29,703 bases of DNA from Moraxella equi (GCF_002027555.1 NZ_MXAP01000074.1:1-29703); one strand, 5' to 3'; shown: positions 1-8,584, counted from the stretch's first letter. Notes: generated by a model not told the origin, from the sequence alone. Numbers and translations are program-made.

Positions 1-60
1 AAGGTGCGTATTACGCACCATTAATAGATCTAGCCCAAAGCGGTGCGTATTACGCACCTT
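1..60. repeat. Pair of palindromic repeats in inverted orientation
   Basis: Two copies of the 17-bp palindrome GGTGCGTATTACGCACC lie at 3-19 and 42-58. With two flanking bases each, 1-19 and 42-60 form a perfect 19-bp inverted repeat, so either each copy folds alone or the pair forms one long hairpin. Related copies occur at 5836, 21156 and 21316, so this is a dispersed family and not a gatA-specific site. The pair sits directly upstream of gatA, where gatC would usually be; gatC itself is not in the window. A role in folding, termination or insertion is inferred only. Confidence 0.85.
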
Positions 61-96
61 ACCAACCAATTTTAAAAATTTAAAAGCGACTTTATT

Positions 97-1569
97 ATGA
101 CAACTTTACACACCCTATCCGTCCGTGAAATCGCTGACGGTTTACACACCAAACAATTTAGCTCGGTTGAATTAACCCAGCATTTTTTAGACCGTATCGC
201 AACGCACGACAAGGCGGTGAATAGCTTCGTTACCGTAACGGCTGACCTAGCCTTAGAACAAGCCCGCCTTGCTGATGATCTGCGTGCAAAAGGCGACACT
301 CGCCCCCTTTTGGGCGTGCCAATGGCTCATAAGGATAACCTTTGCACACAAGGTGTTTTGACCACTTGTGGCTCAAAAATGCTGTCAAACTTTGTCGCTC
401 CTTATAATGCAACCCTAGTGGAAAATATTGCCAATCAGGGCTTTATCAGTCTTGGCAAGCTCAATATGGACGAATTTGCGATGGGTTCGGACAATGAAAA
501 ATCCTACTTTGGAGCGGTGCACAACCCCTACGACCTAGACCGAGTTCCCGGTGGTTCGTCTGGTGGCAGTGCGTCTGCGGTAGCAAGTGGCTTTGTCCCT
601 GTTGCGACAGGCTCGGACACAGGCGGTTCTATTCGTCAGCCCGCCAGCTTTTGTGGGGTAACAGGCATTAAGCCAACCTATGGGCGAGTGTCTCGCTTTG
701 GTATGGTGGCGTATGCATCTAGTTTTGACCAAGCAGGGGCATTTGGGCGTTCGGCGTTGGACTGTGCCTATCTGTTGCAGGCGATGAGTGGCTATGACCC
801 CAAAGACAGTACAAGTGTAAATAAAGAAGTACCAAACTGGGTAGGCGAATTAGATAAAGTCGCAAGCGACAAACCCCTAGCAGGACTAAGAGTAGGCGTA
901 CCGCAAGAATATTTTGGCACAGGACTAAACGCTGATGTCAAAGCCAAAATTGATGACGCCCTAAAAGTCTATCAAGAGCTTGGGGCAACGCTGGTTGATG
1001 TGCATTTGACCGACCCACAAATTACTTTGGCAACTTATTATCTACTTGCCCCTGCCGAAGCCAGCTCCAACTTGTCTCGTTTTGATGGCGTGCGTTATGG
1101 CTATCGCTGTGAAAATCCTGCCGATTTGCACGATTTGTACACACGCAGTCGCTCGGAAGGCTTTGGGGCAGAAGTGCAACGCCGTATCATTATGGGGACT
1201 TATGCCCTGTCAGCAGGTTATTTTGATGCCTATTATGTCAAGGCTCAAAAGGTTCGTAGACTCATTTTAAACGACTTTTTAAAAGCCTTTGAAACCTGCG
1301 ACATCATCGCCACGCCAACCGCCCCAACGGTTGCCTACAAATTGGGCGAAAACCTGTCCCCTGCCGAAATCTATATGGGCGATGTTTATACCATTGGTGT
1401 GAATTTGGCGGGCTTGCCAAGTTTGTCGCACCCTGTGGGCTTTGTCGGTGGCTTGCCTGTGGGCTTGCAACTTATTGGCAAACATTGGGCGGAAAATACC
1501 CTGCTAAATACCACGCACGCTTATCAAGGGGCGACAGCGTTTCATAAAGAGTTGCCGAAATTGGGATAA
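97..1569 (+). CDS. gatA: Glutamyl-tRNA(Gln)/aspartyl-tRNA(Asn) amidotransferase subunit A
   Basis: GatA is the glutaminase subunit of the cytoplasmic GatCAB complex. It releases ammonia from glutamine so that GatB can convert misacylated Glu-tRNA(Gln) or Asp-tRNA(Asn) to the correct aminoacyl-tRNA. The 490-residue product is the normal family length. The amidase-signature triad Lys79, cis-Ser154 and Ser178 is present in the motifs MAHKDN, GGSSGGS and [10 protein letters not shown]. The ATG at 97 gives the expected N terminus, though no strong Shine-Dalgarno precedes it. Unlike the common gatC-gatA-gatB order with tight spacing, gatB here starts 1.85 kb downstream, after an AT-rich cassette. 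Identification is secure. Confidence 0.98.
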   Translation: MTTLHTLSVREIADGLHTKQFSSVELTQHFLDRIATHDKAVNSFVTVTADLALEQARLADDLRAKGDTRPLLGVPMAHKDNLCTQGVLTTCGSKMLSNFVAPYNATLVENIANQGFISLGKLNMDEFAMGSDNEKSYFGAVHNPYDLDRVPGGSSGGSASAVASGFVPVATGSDTGGSIRQPASFCGVTGIKPTYGRVSRFGMVAYASSFDQAGAFGRSALDCAYLLQAMSGYDPKDSTSVNKEVPNWVGELDKVASDKPLAGLRVGVPQEYFGTGLNADVKAKIDDALKVYQELGATLVDVHLTDPQITLATYYLLAPAEASSNLSRFDGVRYGYRCENPADLHDLYTRSRSEGFGAEVQRRIIMGTYALSAGYFDAYYVKAQKVRRLILNDFLKAFETCDIIATPTAPTVAYKLGENLSPAEIYMGDVYTIGVNLAGLPSLSHPVGFVGGLPVGLQLIGKHWAENTLLNTTHAYQGATAFHKELPKLG

Positions 1570-1574
1570 ATTTT

Positions 1575-1802
1575 ATGTTAATAGAATCACCGCCCCATAT
1601 TGAACAATTGGTTATCGCCCAAGCCTAAAGCGAACAATTAAGCGTTGCTCAGTTGATTGAAAAATGGGCAAGCGAAAACCAAGCCAAACAAACTCAATTA
1701 GGCAACCGTTTGCACGAGATTTTTGCCCAAGCGGATTTTCCAAGTTTGGACATACAAAGAACCGATATGCCAAGAGAAAAAGTATTGCATTTAATGGTAT
1801 AA
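1575..1802 (+). pseudogene. Broken small antitoxin-like gene with an in-frame TAA
   Basis: Six bases after the gatA stop codon an ATG at 1575 opens a 76-codon frame starting MLIESPPHIEQLVIAQA. It hits TAA at 1626-1628 and then continues in the same frame as SEQLSVAQLIEKW and on to MPREKVLHLMV, ending with TAA at 1800-1802. The TAA sits where CAA (Gln) would read naturally, so a single C-to-T change could explain the break. A short acidic and helical product with Leu/Ile periodicity resembles small antitoxins of toxin-antitoxin pairs, but I cannot assign a family and no toxin follows it directly. It could instead be a decayed hypothetical gene. Confidence 0.55.
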
Positions 1803-1814
1803 ATTAGGGGCGGT

Positions 1815-2219
1815 ATGGGCATTATATTTTTTGGATTAAACGGTCTGCAATTTCTATATACACTTTCTATGGTGTTAATGGTAATTGCATTCTTTACAGT
1901 ACCAATATTTAGTCCAAAAATCTTACCCTATAAACTCTCTACATCCTTTTTTATAACACTATTTGTCGCCTATTGTTTACAATTTTTTATTTGGCTACAA
2001 ATATATTATTTTATAGAAAATAAATCTGGAAATACATATGAAGCCATAGAAATAACTGTAAAATTTATACCTTATACACTAGGAGCAAGTTTTGTAGCAA
2101 TGAGCTTGTATGGATTATTGATAAAATTTGCAATACCAACAGCAATAACGCTTGCGAGCTTATTATCAATTGTTAGCATATGGTTTTTTTATTTATATGA
2201 CATAGGAGTTTTTGAATAA
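1815..2219 (+). CDS. Small hypothetical integral membrane protein
   Basis: This encodes 134 residues that I do not recognise as a named family. The sequence is almost entirely hydrophobic, with about four predicted membrane spans near residues 5-30, 42-68, 85-108 and 110-130. Short polar loops separate them, including ENKSGNTYE near residue 70. There is no signal peptide cleavage motif and no catalytic motif. GGGGCGG at 1806-1812 immediately precedes the ATG at 1815. The gene is much more AT-rich than gatA, which suggests it came with the cassette between gatA and gatB. Function is unknown. Confidence 0.7.
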   Translation: MGIIFFGLNGLQFLYTLSMVLMVIAFFTVPIFSPKILPYKLSTSFFITLFVAYCLQFFIWLQIYYFIENKSGNTYEAIEITVKFIPYTLGASFVAMSLYGLLIKFAIPTAITLASLLSIVSIWFFYLYDIGVFE

Positions 2220-2253
2220 AACCCCATAAATAACCCAAAACAAGAGATTGATT

Positions 2254-2757
2254 ATGACTGTTACCATTTGCCGTACCGAACAAAAATATGCCGAAGACGT
2301 TCAAAAACTTTATACCAATCCGAGTGTTTTTGCCCAAACTTTACATTTACCCAGTCAATCAAACGATAATTGGAAAAAGTGGCTTGGCAACATTCCTGAT
2401 AATGTCCATTCTTTTGTGGCAATTATTAAGGATAATGATAAAGAAACGGTAGTTGGTAATATTGCCTTACGCATAGAGACCAACGAACGGCGAAAGCACA
2501 TTGGCAATTTTGTCATTGCTGTCAGTGATGAATTTCAAGGGCAAGGCATTGGCAAAGCGTTATTAACCACCATTCTTGATTTGGCGGATAATTGGCTTAA
2601 TTTAAAACGGGTAGAATTAACCGTTTATACCGACAATCAAAAAGCCATTGCCCTATATCAAAAATTTGGTTTTGTCATTGAAGGCGAACATAAGGCTTTT
2701 GCATTTAGAAATGGCGAATTTGTCAATGCTTATACAATGGCGAGAATTAAGGCTTAA
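2254..2757 (+). CDS. aaaT: GNAT N-acetyltransferase, YhhY/AaaT-like
   Basis: This cytoplasmic GNAT-fold acetyltransferase uses acetyl-CoA. The acetyl-CoA-binding motif GQGIGKALL lies near residues 95-105, followed by NWLNLKRVELTVYTDNQKA and the C-terminal KFGFVIEGEHKAFAFRNG. These match the E. coli YhhY (AaaT) pattern, which acetylates some L-amino acids such as phenylalanine and methionine. The family link is known from sequence style; the substrate is inferred. A TTG at 2248 could extend the frame by two codons, but the ATG at 2254 has AAGAG at 2242-2246 at good spacing and is preferred, giving 167 residues. It is AT-rich like the rest of the cassette. Confidence 0.85.
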   Translation: MTVTICRTEQKYAEDVQKLYTNPSVFAQTLHLPSQSNDNWKKWLGNIPDNVHSFVAIIKDNDKETVVGNIALRIETNERRKHIGNFVIAVSDEFQGQGIGKALLTTILDLADNWLNLKRVELTVYTDNQKAIALYQKFGFVIEGEHKAFAFRNGEFVNAYTMARIKA

Positions 2758-2772
2758 AAAGTAGGAGTAATT

Positions 2773-2985
2773 ATGCAAACGATTAGTTTTGAAGTCAATG
2801 ATACCGTTTATCAAAATTTTATCAACAAAATTGGTAAAGAAAATTTGCAATTATATTTTGCCAATTTTGTCAATGATTATGGCAAAGATGATGACAATTA
2901 TCCGCCTGCTTATCAAAAAATTGGAATGGCAAAACCTTTTAAAATTCCAGAGAATTTTGATGATGAAATGACGGATTTTAGTTAA
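2773..2985 (+). CDS. Putative antitoxin of a PIN-domain toxin-antitoxin pair
   Basis: This encodes a 70-residue acidic protein starting MQTISFEVNDTVYQNFINKIG. The N terminus reads as a short beta strand followed by a helix, as in ribbon-helix-helix or RelB-like antitoxin N termini. The C terminus, with PENFDDEMTDF, is the kind of disordered acidic tail that binds a toxin. AGTAGGAG at 2760-2767 gives a good ribosome binding site. Its stop codon shares one base (TAATG, 2983-2987) with the PIN-toxin start, so the two are translationally coupled, as is usual for type II pairs. Antitoxin identity is inferred mainly from this context. Confidence 0.75.
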   Translation: MQTISFEVNDTVYQNFINKIGKENLQLYFANFVNDYGKDDDNYPPAYQKIGMAKPFKIPENFDDEMTDFS

Positions 2986-3395
2986 TGAATTATTTAATTG
3001 ACACACACATTTTATTGTGGGCGTTATTAGACGACAAAAAATTTAGCAAAAAGGCAAGAGACATCATTCTTGCTAATAGCGATAGATTGTATTTTAGTAG
3101 CGTCAATGTTTGGGAAGTGGCAATTAAATATAATAAAAATCGCAACAACGGTTTTGATGATTTTATTGAGCCTGATTATTTTTATCAATTATTAAAAACG
3201 GCACGCTATAAAGAATTGGTTGTCAATAGTCAGCACGCCTTAGCGGTAAAAGATTTACCCAATATTCATCAAGACCCTTTTGATAGAATTTTAATCACCC
3301 AAGCCAAAGTAGAAAAATTAACTTTGATGACGGCTGATGAAAAGATTGAACAATATATTGGACATTATGACGATTTGTCCATTTTAATGGTTTAA
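2985..3395 (+). CDS. PIN-domain toxin, VapC family-like ribonuclease
   Basis: This 136-residue PIN-domain protein is probably a Mg2+-dependent endoribonuclease that blocks translation when freed from its antitoxin. The acidic residues expected for the PIN active site are visible: Asp6 in [12 protein letters not shown], Glu44 in [10 protein letters not shown], Asp97/Asp100 in the HQDPFDR motif and Asp118 in LMTADEKI. The HxDPFDR signature is typical of the COG3744-type PIN toxins. It overlaps the upstream antitoxin stop by one base. gatB begins 20 bases after its stop, so readthrough from the toxin operon could reach gatB. RNA target is unknown. Confidence 0.88.
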   Translation: MNYLIDTHILLWALLDDKKFSKKARDIILANSDRLYFSSVNVWEVAIKYNKNRNNGFDDFIEPDYFYQLLKTARYKELVVNSQHALAVKDLPNIHQDPFDRILITQAKVEKLTLMTADEKIEQYIGHYDDLSILMV

Positions 3396-3415
3396 ATATT
3401 TATAGGAAAACTTTT

Positions 3416-4882
3416 ATGACCCAATCCCTACTTATTGACGGCTATGAAGTTGTCATCGGCATTGAAATCCATTGCCAATTAAACACCGCCACCAAAATTT
3501 TCTCACCCGCCAGCACCGAATTTGGGCAAGAACCCAACACCCAAGCCAACATCATTGACTTGGCAATGCCAGGGGTGTTGCCTGTCCTAAATGCCGAAGT
3601 GGTTGAAAAAGCGGTAAAATTTGGACTTGGTGTCAATGCCCAAATCGGACAAATGAACGCCTTTGACCGCAAAAACTACTTCTACCCCGACCTACCCAAA
3701 GGCTACCAAACTTCACAAATGGCACACCCAATCGTGGGGCAAGGCTACATTGACATTTTGGTGAACGCAGGGGCAAAAAACGAATACACCAAACGCATTG
3801 GCATTACCCGTGCCCACCTTGAAGAAGACGCAGGCAAATCGGTGCACGATGCCGTGCCACAGATGACGGGCGTGGACTTAAACCGTGCTGGCACGCCACT
3901 CATTGAGATTGTCTCCGAGCCTGACATTCGCTCGGCGGACGAAGCGGTTGCCTATGTCAAGACCATTCACGAGCTGGTGACTTGGCTTGGCATTTCGGAC
4001 GCGATTATGGCGGAAGGCTCATTCCGTGCCGACATCAATGTCTCGGTACACAAGCCTAACACGCCTTTTGGCACTCGCTGTGAGCTTAAAAACCTAAACT
4101 CGTTTCGCTTTATTGAGCGGGCGATTAAATCAGAAATTGAACGTCAAATTGACCTAATTGAAGACGGCGGAAAAGTGGTGCAAGCCACTCGTCTATACGA
4201 CCCTGAAAAAGACGAAACTCGGGCAATGCGAACCAAAGAAGAAGCCAACGATTATCGTTATTTCCCCTGCCCTGATTTGCTCCCTGTGATGATTTCTGAT
4301 GAATCGTTGCAAGCCATTAAAGACAAAATGCCAGAACTCCCAAGCGTGCGAAAAGAACGCTTTGTCAATGAATTAGGCTTATCGGCTTATGATGCCAATG
4401 TATTAAATGGTAGCCGAGAATTGTCCGATTATTTCTTGGCAGTGGTAGAAAAAATCGGTCAAGCCAATGCCAAAATCGGGGCAAACTGGATTATGGGCGA
4501 TTTATTGGGTTCATTAAATAAAAATGAACTCACCATTGATAAATCTCCAATCAATGCCGAACGCCTAGCAGGGTTAATTGCCCGTATTTTGGATAATACT
4601 ATTAGTGGTAAAATTGCCAAAGAAGTGTTTAATTATCTTTGGGAATCTGATAAAACCGCCGATGAAATCATCAATGAAAAAGGCTTAAAACAAGAAACCG
4701 ACACAGGGGCAATTGAAGCCATTATTAAAGAAGTGCTTGCGGGTAATCAAGCAATGGTTGATGAATATAAAGGCGGAAAAGAAAAAGCCTTTAATGGACT
4801 GGTCGGACAAGTAATGAAAGCCAGCAAGGGCAAAGCCAATCCTGCACAGGTCAATGAGCTTTTGAAGAAGTTGATTGGGTGA
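3416..4882 (+). CDS. gatB: Aspartyl/glutamyl-tRNA amidotransferase subunit B
   Basis: GatB is the tRNA-binding kinase and transamidase subunit of GatCAB. It phosphorylates the misacylated Glu or Asp on tRNA and transfers ammonia channelled from GatA. The 488 residues match the family. The N-terminal GatB/PET112 catalytic domain carries the usual [25 protein letters not shown] and [13 protein letters not shown] motifs. The C-terminal tail domain, which contacts tRNA, ends in [16 protein letters not shown] at 3404-3410 precedes the ATG. The first half is clearly more GC-rich than the last third by eye, which may reflect recombination. It sits between a toxin-antitoxin pair and an RraB-like gene. 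Confidence 0.98.
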   Translation: MTQSLLIDGYEVVIGIEIHCQLNTATKIFSPASTEFGQEPNTQANIIDLAMPGVLPVLNAEVVEKAVKFGLGVNAQIGQMNAFDRKNYFYPDLPKGYQTSQMAHPIVGQGYIDILVNAGAKNEYTKRIGITRAHLEEDAGKSVHDAVPQMTGVDLNRAGTPLIEIVSEPDIRSADEAVAYVKTIHELVTWLGISDAIMAEGSFRADINVSVHKPNTPFGTRCELKNLNSFRFIERAIKSEIERQIDLIEDGGKVVQATRLYDPEKDETRAMRTKEEANDYRYFPCPDLLPVMISDESLQAIKDKMPELPSVRKERFVNELGLSAYDANVLNGSRELSDYFLAVVEKIGQANAKIGANWIMGDLLGSLNKNELTIDKSPINAERLAGLIARILDNTISGKIAKEVFNYLWESDKTADEIINEKGLKQETDTGAIEAIIKEVLAGNQAMVDEYKGGKEKAFNGLVGQVMKASKGKANPAQVNELLKKLIG

Positions 4883-4885
4883 GAT

Positions 4886-5242
4886 ATGGAGCGAAATTAT
4901 CAAAAATTTCCTGAGACTGAAAACGGCAATGTTTTATGGCAACTCACCCAAAAACTAGGGGTATTGCCTGATGAAATCTTGGTGGATTTTGCCATTATTT
5001 TTCCAACCTATGAAAATGCTCTCAAATTCGGTATGTTTCTCCTAAAATTTGGTTATCGAGTTCAAGTCAATAATTTAGAAGACTTTCCTGATGTTGACAA
5101 GAATGGATATATGGGTGAAGTCATTGTGGGCATTTTTATGGAAATCAATGAGCCAAGTTTAACACAAGCGGAAAATTGGCTGGCAGAGAACTCTAAAAGC
5201 CTAAATGGTAAAAACGATGGTTGGGGATTTCTTGGTGATTAG
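4886..5242 (+). CDS. RraB-like ribonuclease E inhibitor family protein
   Basis: This 118-residue protein fits the RraB family. In E. coli, RraB binds RNase E and modulates its mRNA degradation. Supporting patterns are VDFAIIFPTYENALKFGMFL, the Gly-Tyr-x-Val strand (KFGYRVQV), a following strand EVIVGIFMEI, and the C-terminal DGWGF signature, where the acidic-DGWG ending is typical of the family. It begins three bases after the gatB stop, so it is probably co-transcribed with gatB. The start at 4886 lies in GAGATATGG. Whether it controls RNase E here is inferred; small RraB-domain proteins are also found as accessory genes. Confidence 0.8.
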   Translation: MERNYQKFPETENGNVLWQLTQKLGVLPDEILVDFAIIFPTYENALKFGMFLLKFGYRVQVNNLEDFPDVDKNGYMGEVIVGIFMEINEPSLTQAENWLAENSKSLNGKNDGWGFLGD

Positions 5243-5313
5243 CTTTGAGAGCAATCGGTAAAATGTTAATTTATCACGATTTAACTTTCATAACAAAGCA
5301 AAAACCACCCAAC

Positions 5314-5351
5314 AAAAAAGGTATCGCCAAATCGTAATACCTTTTTTGAAT
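5314..5351 (+). terminator. Rho-independent terminator after the RraB-like gene
   Basis: A perfect 11-bp inverted repeat, AAAAAAGGTAT at 5314-5324 and ATACCTTTTTT at 5337-5347, ends in a run of six T. It lies 72 bases after the RraB-like stop codon. Confidence 0.8.
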
Positions 5352-5408
5352 AACTAACTTTTAAACCATTAAAAAAATCTGTTGAAGAAGTTGATTGTTT
5401 AATAAAAT

Positions 5409-5446
5409 AAGCCCCAAATATCGGTTGGTGTTTGGGGTTTATTTTT
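5409..5446 (+). terminator. Second terminator, possibly the original gatB terminator
   Basis: GCCCCAAA at 5411-5418 pairs with TTTGGGGT at 5431-5438, with flanking AA/TT extension and a T-rich tail (ATTTTT). It comes just after a 16-bp copy of the gatB 3' end at 5381-5396, so it may be the terminator that served gatB before the RraB-like segment was placed in between. That history is inferred. Confidence 0.75.
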
Positions 5447-5462
5447 GAGAGATTAAAATAAT

Positions 5463-5810
5463 ATGGCTAAGAAACTCAAAATTATTTCTTATACTTTTGC
5501 ATTGTTCATTTTGATTATGTTTATTTATCTCAATCTACCCATTCATATTAAATATTATTTTAAAATCAAACAGGGGGATATTTTGATTGATAATATTGCA
5601 GACTATCAAAGCAAATTTCAAAAATTACCTGACGCCCAAGACTACAAAACATTGGAAAAATTACAATTTCCAAGCAAAAACGAATACATCTCCCCTGAGT
5701 ATCAAAAAATCAATGAAACTGATTATAAATTAACTTATATAGAAGGCTTTGATTGCCCTTATTTAATGTGGTCAACTCAAAATAGAGAATGGCGAGTAGA
5801 CTGCAATTAG
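5463..5810 (+). CDS. Hypothetical protein with one N-terminal membrane anchor
   Basis: This 115-residue product has a positively charged start (MAKKLKI) and one hydrophobic span at about residues 8-28. The soluble remainder is rich in Lys, Tyr and Gln. Two cysteines (FDCPY and the penultimate residue) lie in the likely periplasmic part and could form a disulfide. The pattern is type II membrane-anchored topology. I recognise no family. The ATG follows a short purine-rich stretch (GAGAGATTAAAATAAT). It stands alone after the 5409-5446 terminator and is AT-rich like its neighbours. Confidence 0.65.
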   Translation: MAKKLKIISYTFALFILIMFIYLNLPIHIKYYFKIKQGDILIDNIADYQSKFQKLPDAQDYKTLEKLQFPSKNEYISPEYQKINETDYKLTYIEGFDCPYLMWSTQNREWRVDCN

Positions 5811-5835
5811 TTTTTTAAATAATTTTAAATCCGTA

Positions 5836-5852
5836 GGTGCGTAACACGCACC
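5836..5852. repeat. Dispersed palindromic repeat GGTGCGTAACACGCACC
   Basis: This is a palindrome with a one-base centre (GGTGCGTA against CACGCACC, with one mismatch), preceded by GTA and followed by ATT. It is identical to the copy at 21156-21172 and related to those at 3, 42 and 21316. It lies between two hypothetical genes. Confidence 0.85.
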
Positions 5853-5874
5853 ATTAAAAGACTGATGAAAAACG

Positions 5875-6198
5875 ATGCATAATACACACGCTACCACCAC
5901 CCATTCTTTATCCAAAATAAATCATACAAATTTATTCACCCTTGCCAATACCCATTTAGACAATCTATTTAAACAAAATGGTAATAATGAATGGTTTATG
6001 ACTGAATTTCCTTATGAATTTGATAAGGTAGATAGATATTGGCAAATTGATGAGTGTCATATTAACCCCAGCTTAAATTCAAAACCAATGATTTTGGTGG
6101 AATGCCAAATCACTTATCAACATTTAACTATGGCAACTTATCGCTTGTATTTTGATACCGATTATCAGCTTATTGATGAATTTTTTATTTGCGATTAA
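5875..6198 (+). CDS. Hypothetical protein
   Basis: This encodes a 107-residue soluble protein with no recognised family. It has a Thr/His/Asn-rich N terminus (residues 1-20) and then a compact part with DKVDRYWQIDECHINP and ILVECQITYQHLTMATYRLYFDTDYQLIDEFFICD. That section reads as alternating beta strands and may form a small beta-sheet domain. There is no signal peptide or membrane span. The ATG at 5875 has no clear ribosome binding site and lies 22 bases after a palindromic repeat, so the true start could be internal. The stop is 26 bases before the sirtuin gene. Confidence 0.6.
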   Translation: MHNTHATTTHSLSKINHTNLFTLANTHLDNLFKQNGNNEWFMTEFPYEFDKVDRYWQIDECHINPSLNSKPMILVECQITYQHLTMATYRLYFDTDYQLIDEFFICD

Positions 6199-6224
6199 CC
6201 ATTTGAATTAACTAGGAAACCAAA

Positions 6225-7012
6225 ATGCCCACCATCAAAGCCCTACTTCACTCCGCCGACAGCCTACTCATTAGTGCAGGGGCAGGCATGGGCGTGGATT
6301 CTGGCTTGCCTGATTTTCGGGGCAATACTGGTATGTGGCAAGCCTATCCCGAGCTTGGCAGACGGCAGATGGACTGTACCACCATCGCCAACCCCCAAGC
6401 CCACGCCTTGCTTGGGGATTTTATGGACACCGTTTGGCACTGTACAAAGCCACCACGCCCCACGCAGGCTTTGGTGAGTTATTGGCACTTGCTGACCGCC
6501 TTGATTTGCCTTATTTTGTCTTTACCAGCAATGTGGATGGGCAATTTGTTAAGGCAGGGTTTGATGCTGACAAGGTCTATGAATGTCACGGCTCTATTCA
6601 TCATTTGCAATGTGTCATACCCTGCTCTGATAAGATTTGGACGGCGGACGACTTAACGCCTGTGATTGACAATGACAAATGCGAGTGGCTTGGGGAGCTA
6701 CCCACTTGCCCTGACTGTGGCGGTTTGGCTCGTCCTAATATTTTGATGTTTGGCGACTTTGCTTGGCACTCTCATCGCATGGACGAGCAAGAAACTCGCC
6801 TGCACAAGTTTTTGATAACCCACCAAAATTCTGTTGTCATTGAGATTGGAGCAGGAACAGCAATTCCGACGGTTAGACGCTTTGGCGATGGCTTTTCCCC
6901 ACGCCTGATTCGCATTAACCTGCGAGAACCTGCCACACCCCAAGGCGGTATTGGGCTTGGTATGACGGGCATACATGGGATAGATGAGATTTGGCGGGCG
7001 TTGTGTGAGTGA
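6225..7012 (+). pseudogene. SIR2-family NAD-dependent deacetylase, frameshifted
   Basis: Two overlapping frames together spell one sirtuin of about 260 residues. The first (from ATG 6225, AGGAAACC upstream) gives the NAD-binding ISAGAGMGVDSGLPDFRG and continues to about IANPQA. The second frame resumes at PRLAWGFYGHRLALY and runs on with TSNVDGQF, the catalytic-His motif YECHGSIHHLQC, a zinc-binding pair (CVIPC and CPDCGG), EIGAGTAIPTVR and a TAG-free end at 7012. The switch lies near 6390-6410. Family members usually have several more residues between the two motifs, so a small deletion (about 10 bases) is more likely than a single-base sequencing slip. As written, no active enzyme is made. 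Sirtuins of this type remove acyl groups from lysines. Confidence 0.85.
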
Positions 7013-7048
7013 TTGCTTGGCAATATACCTTAAAACAACAAATTTCAA

Positions 7049-8326
7049 TCACGAACGAATCTCTCCATGTCCAAACACCACCCATTTTTGGGAAGTCAGC
7101 CCATGTAGTCCCACAGGCCCCCGAGCGTGGATTTTGTCCGTTGAGATACCAATCTCCGCCCCCAGTCCATACTCAAAGCCGTCTGCAAAACGGCTAGACG
7201 CATTGACCATGACCGAACTTGAATCCACTTCACGGATAAATCGCCCACTGTTCTCATAGCTGTTTGTGATGATCACGTCCGTATGGTGCGAGCCGTAGTG
7301 GTTAATGTGGGCAATGGCATGGTCTAGGTCGTCCACGACTTTTACCGCCAGCATGGGGGCAAGGTATTCGGTGTACCAATCGTCATCGGTGGCAGGCTCT
7401 ATGTTTACGCCAGTATTTGCCAAAATCTCTTTGGATTTGTCGCACACCCTAAATATTATGGCATCATCCACGCCATGCATGGCTTGGGTAATCTGTGGCA
7501 AGGCGGTATTAGCAATGTCCGCATGAACGAGCAAAGTCTCCATGACATTACACGGCGAGTAGCGAGACGTTTTGGCATTGACGCACACCTTGACCACCAT
7601 GTCCATGTCCGCCAGACTGTCCACATAAGTGTGGCAGTTGCCGTCTAGGTGCTTGATGACTGGCACACGGGCGTTATTGGCGATACGCTCTATCAGTCCC
7701 CGCCCGCCCCGTGGGATAATCACGTCCACCACGCCCACCATAGCGATGAGCTTATCCACCGCATTACGGTCGGTCGTGGTTAGCACTTGCACCGAGTCGG
7801 TCGGTAGCCCTGCCTGCTCCAAACCTATATGCACCGCATGGGCTAGGGCTTGGTTGGAGTGAAAGGCTTCTGAACCGCCACGCAGGATAATGGCGTTGCC
7901 TGATTTGATGGCAAGACTCCCTGCTTCTATGGTAACGTTGGGACGACTTTCATAAATCATACCAATCACGCCAAGCGGTACTCGCATTTTGCCAAGCTGT
8001 ATGCCACTGGAACGGTAGGTCATCTCGCTCATCTCGCCAATAGGGTCGGCAAGAGCCATCACGTCATCAAGCGAGCTTAATATACCATTAAACACTTTAT
8101 CACTGATAATAAGGCGGTCAAGTAAGGCACTATCTAGCCCTTTATCCTTGCCGTTTTGTATGTCTATCTCATTGGCGGATAAAATCTCATCTTTTTGGGC
8201 GATGAGAGTCGATTTGATACAGGCTAGGGCATGGTTTTTGGTTTTGGTGTCGGCTCGGGCAAGCGTAGCAGAAGCGGTTTTGGCACGCACGCCCACGTCA
8301 TTCATGTAGGTGCTAAGGTCGGTCAT
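7049..8326 (-). CDS. proA: Gamma-glutamyl phosphate reductase
   Basis: ProA reduces gamma-glutamyl phosphate to glutamate-5-semialdehyde with NADPH, the second step of proline synthesis from glutamate. The 425 residues fit the family. Visible motifs are [23 protein letters not shown], the IPRGG loop, [12 protein letters not shown], and the catalytic cysteine in [15 protein letters not shown], where the more usual context is KTQRPGVCNAMETLL. The C-terminal GLTSQKW is typical. An upstream ATG at 8383 would add 19 odd residues. The ATG at 8324-8326 starts MTDLSTYM and has AAGGA at good spacing, so it is preferred. The gene is convergent with the broken sirtuin, with 36 bases between them and no clear terminator. 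Confidence 0.97.
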   Translation of the reverse strand: MTDLSTYMNDVGVRAKTASATLARADTKTKNHALACIKSTLIAQKDEILSANEIDIQNGKDKGLDSALLDRLIISDKVFNGILSSLDDVMALADPIGEMSEMTYRSSGIQLGKMRVPLGVIGMIYESRPNVTIEAGSLAIKSGNAIILRGGSEAFHSNQALAHAVHIGLEQAGLPTDSVQVLTTTDRNAVDKLIAMVGVVDVIIPRGGRGLIERIANNARVPVIKHLDGNCHTYVDSLADMDMVVKVCVNAKTSRYSPCNVMETLLVHADIANTALPQITQAMHGVDDAIIFRVCDKSKEILANTGVNIEPATDDDWYTEYLAPMLAVKVVDDLDHAIAHINHYGSHHTDVIITNSYENSGRFIREVDSSSVMVNASSRFADGFEYGLGAEIGISTDKIHARGPVGLHGLTSQKWVVFGHGEIRS

Positions 8327-8438
8327 GGTAATCCTTAATGTGAGTGATGGGCTTATATTAAAGGCATTTTTTATAAAAAGCAACTTTTATCAAAACAGCA
8401 GTAAAAACAGCTTGTCTCGCTGATACGCCATGACTTTT

Positions 8439-8469
8439 AAAAAGATGGTCTTGTAAAAACCATCTTTTT
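8439..8469. terminator. Hairpin with T tails between proA and the exported-protein gene
   Basis: A perfect 11-bp inverted repeat (AAAAAGATGGT at 8439-8449, ACCATCTTTTT at 8459-8469) has T runs on both strands. It may be a second, back-up terminator for the gene at 8585-9319, or a leader element of proA, whose start is 113 bases further along the same strand. Confidence 0.65.
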
Positions 8470-8528
8470 AAAACCATTTTTTAACATCACACTTTTTAAA
8501 CCATGATTTTTAAAAACAAACACACACA

Positions 8529-8555
8529 AAAATGACGACCCAAAGCCGTCATTTT
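8529..8555 (-). terminator. Terminator of the exported DUF11-like gene
   Basis: AAAATGACG at 8529-8537 pairs with CGTCATTTT at 8547-8555. On the - strand it ends in a run of T and lies 30 bases after the stop codon of the upstream gene. Confidence 0.8.
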
Positions 8556-8584
8556 AAGGTTTTAGAAATGTATTTGTTTGTGGT

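Noticed and set aside
1..60. Palindromic pair as the start of a CRISPR array
   Set aside because: Only two copies, in opposite orientation, with one spacer and no cas genes. Other copies are dispersed singly.
6225..7012. Programmed frameshift in the sirtuin gene
   Set aside because: No slippery heptamer or strong downstream structure is obvious, and residues expected between the two frames are missing, which favours a deletion.
7170..7200. GCCGTCTG stretch as a Neisseria-type DNA uptake sequence
   Set aside because: It reads GCCGTCTGCAAAA, lacks the full GCCGTCTGAA word and lies inside the conserved proA coding sequence.
8327..8383. Upstream start for proA adding 19 residues
   Set aside because: The added residues are unlike the family, and the ATG at 8324-8326 has AAGGA at proper spacing.
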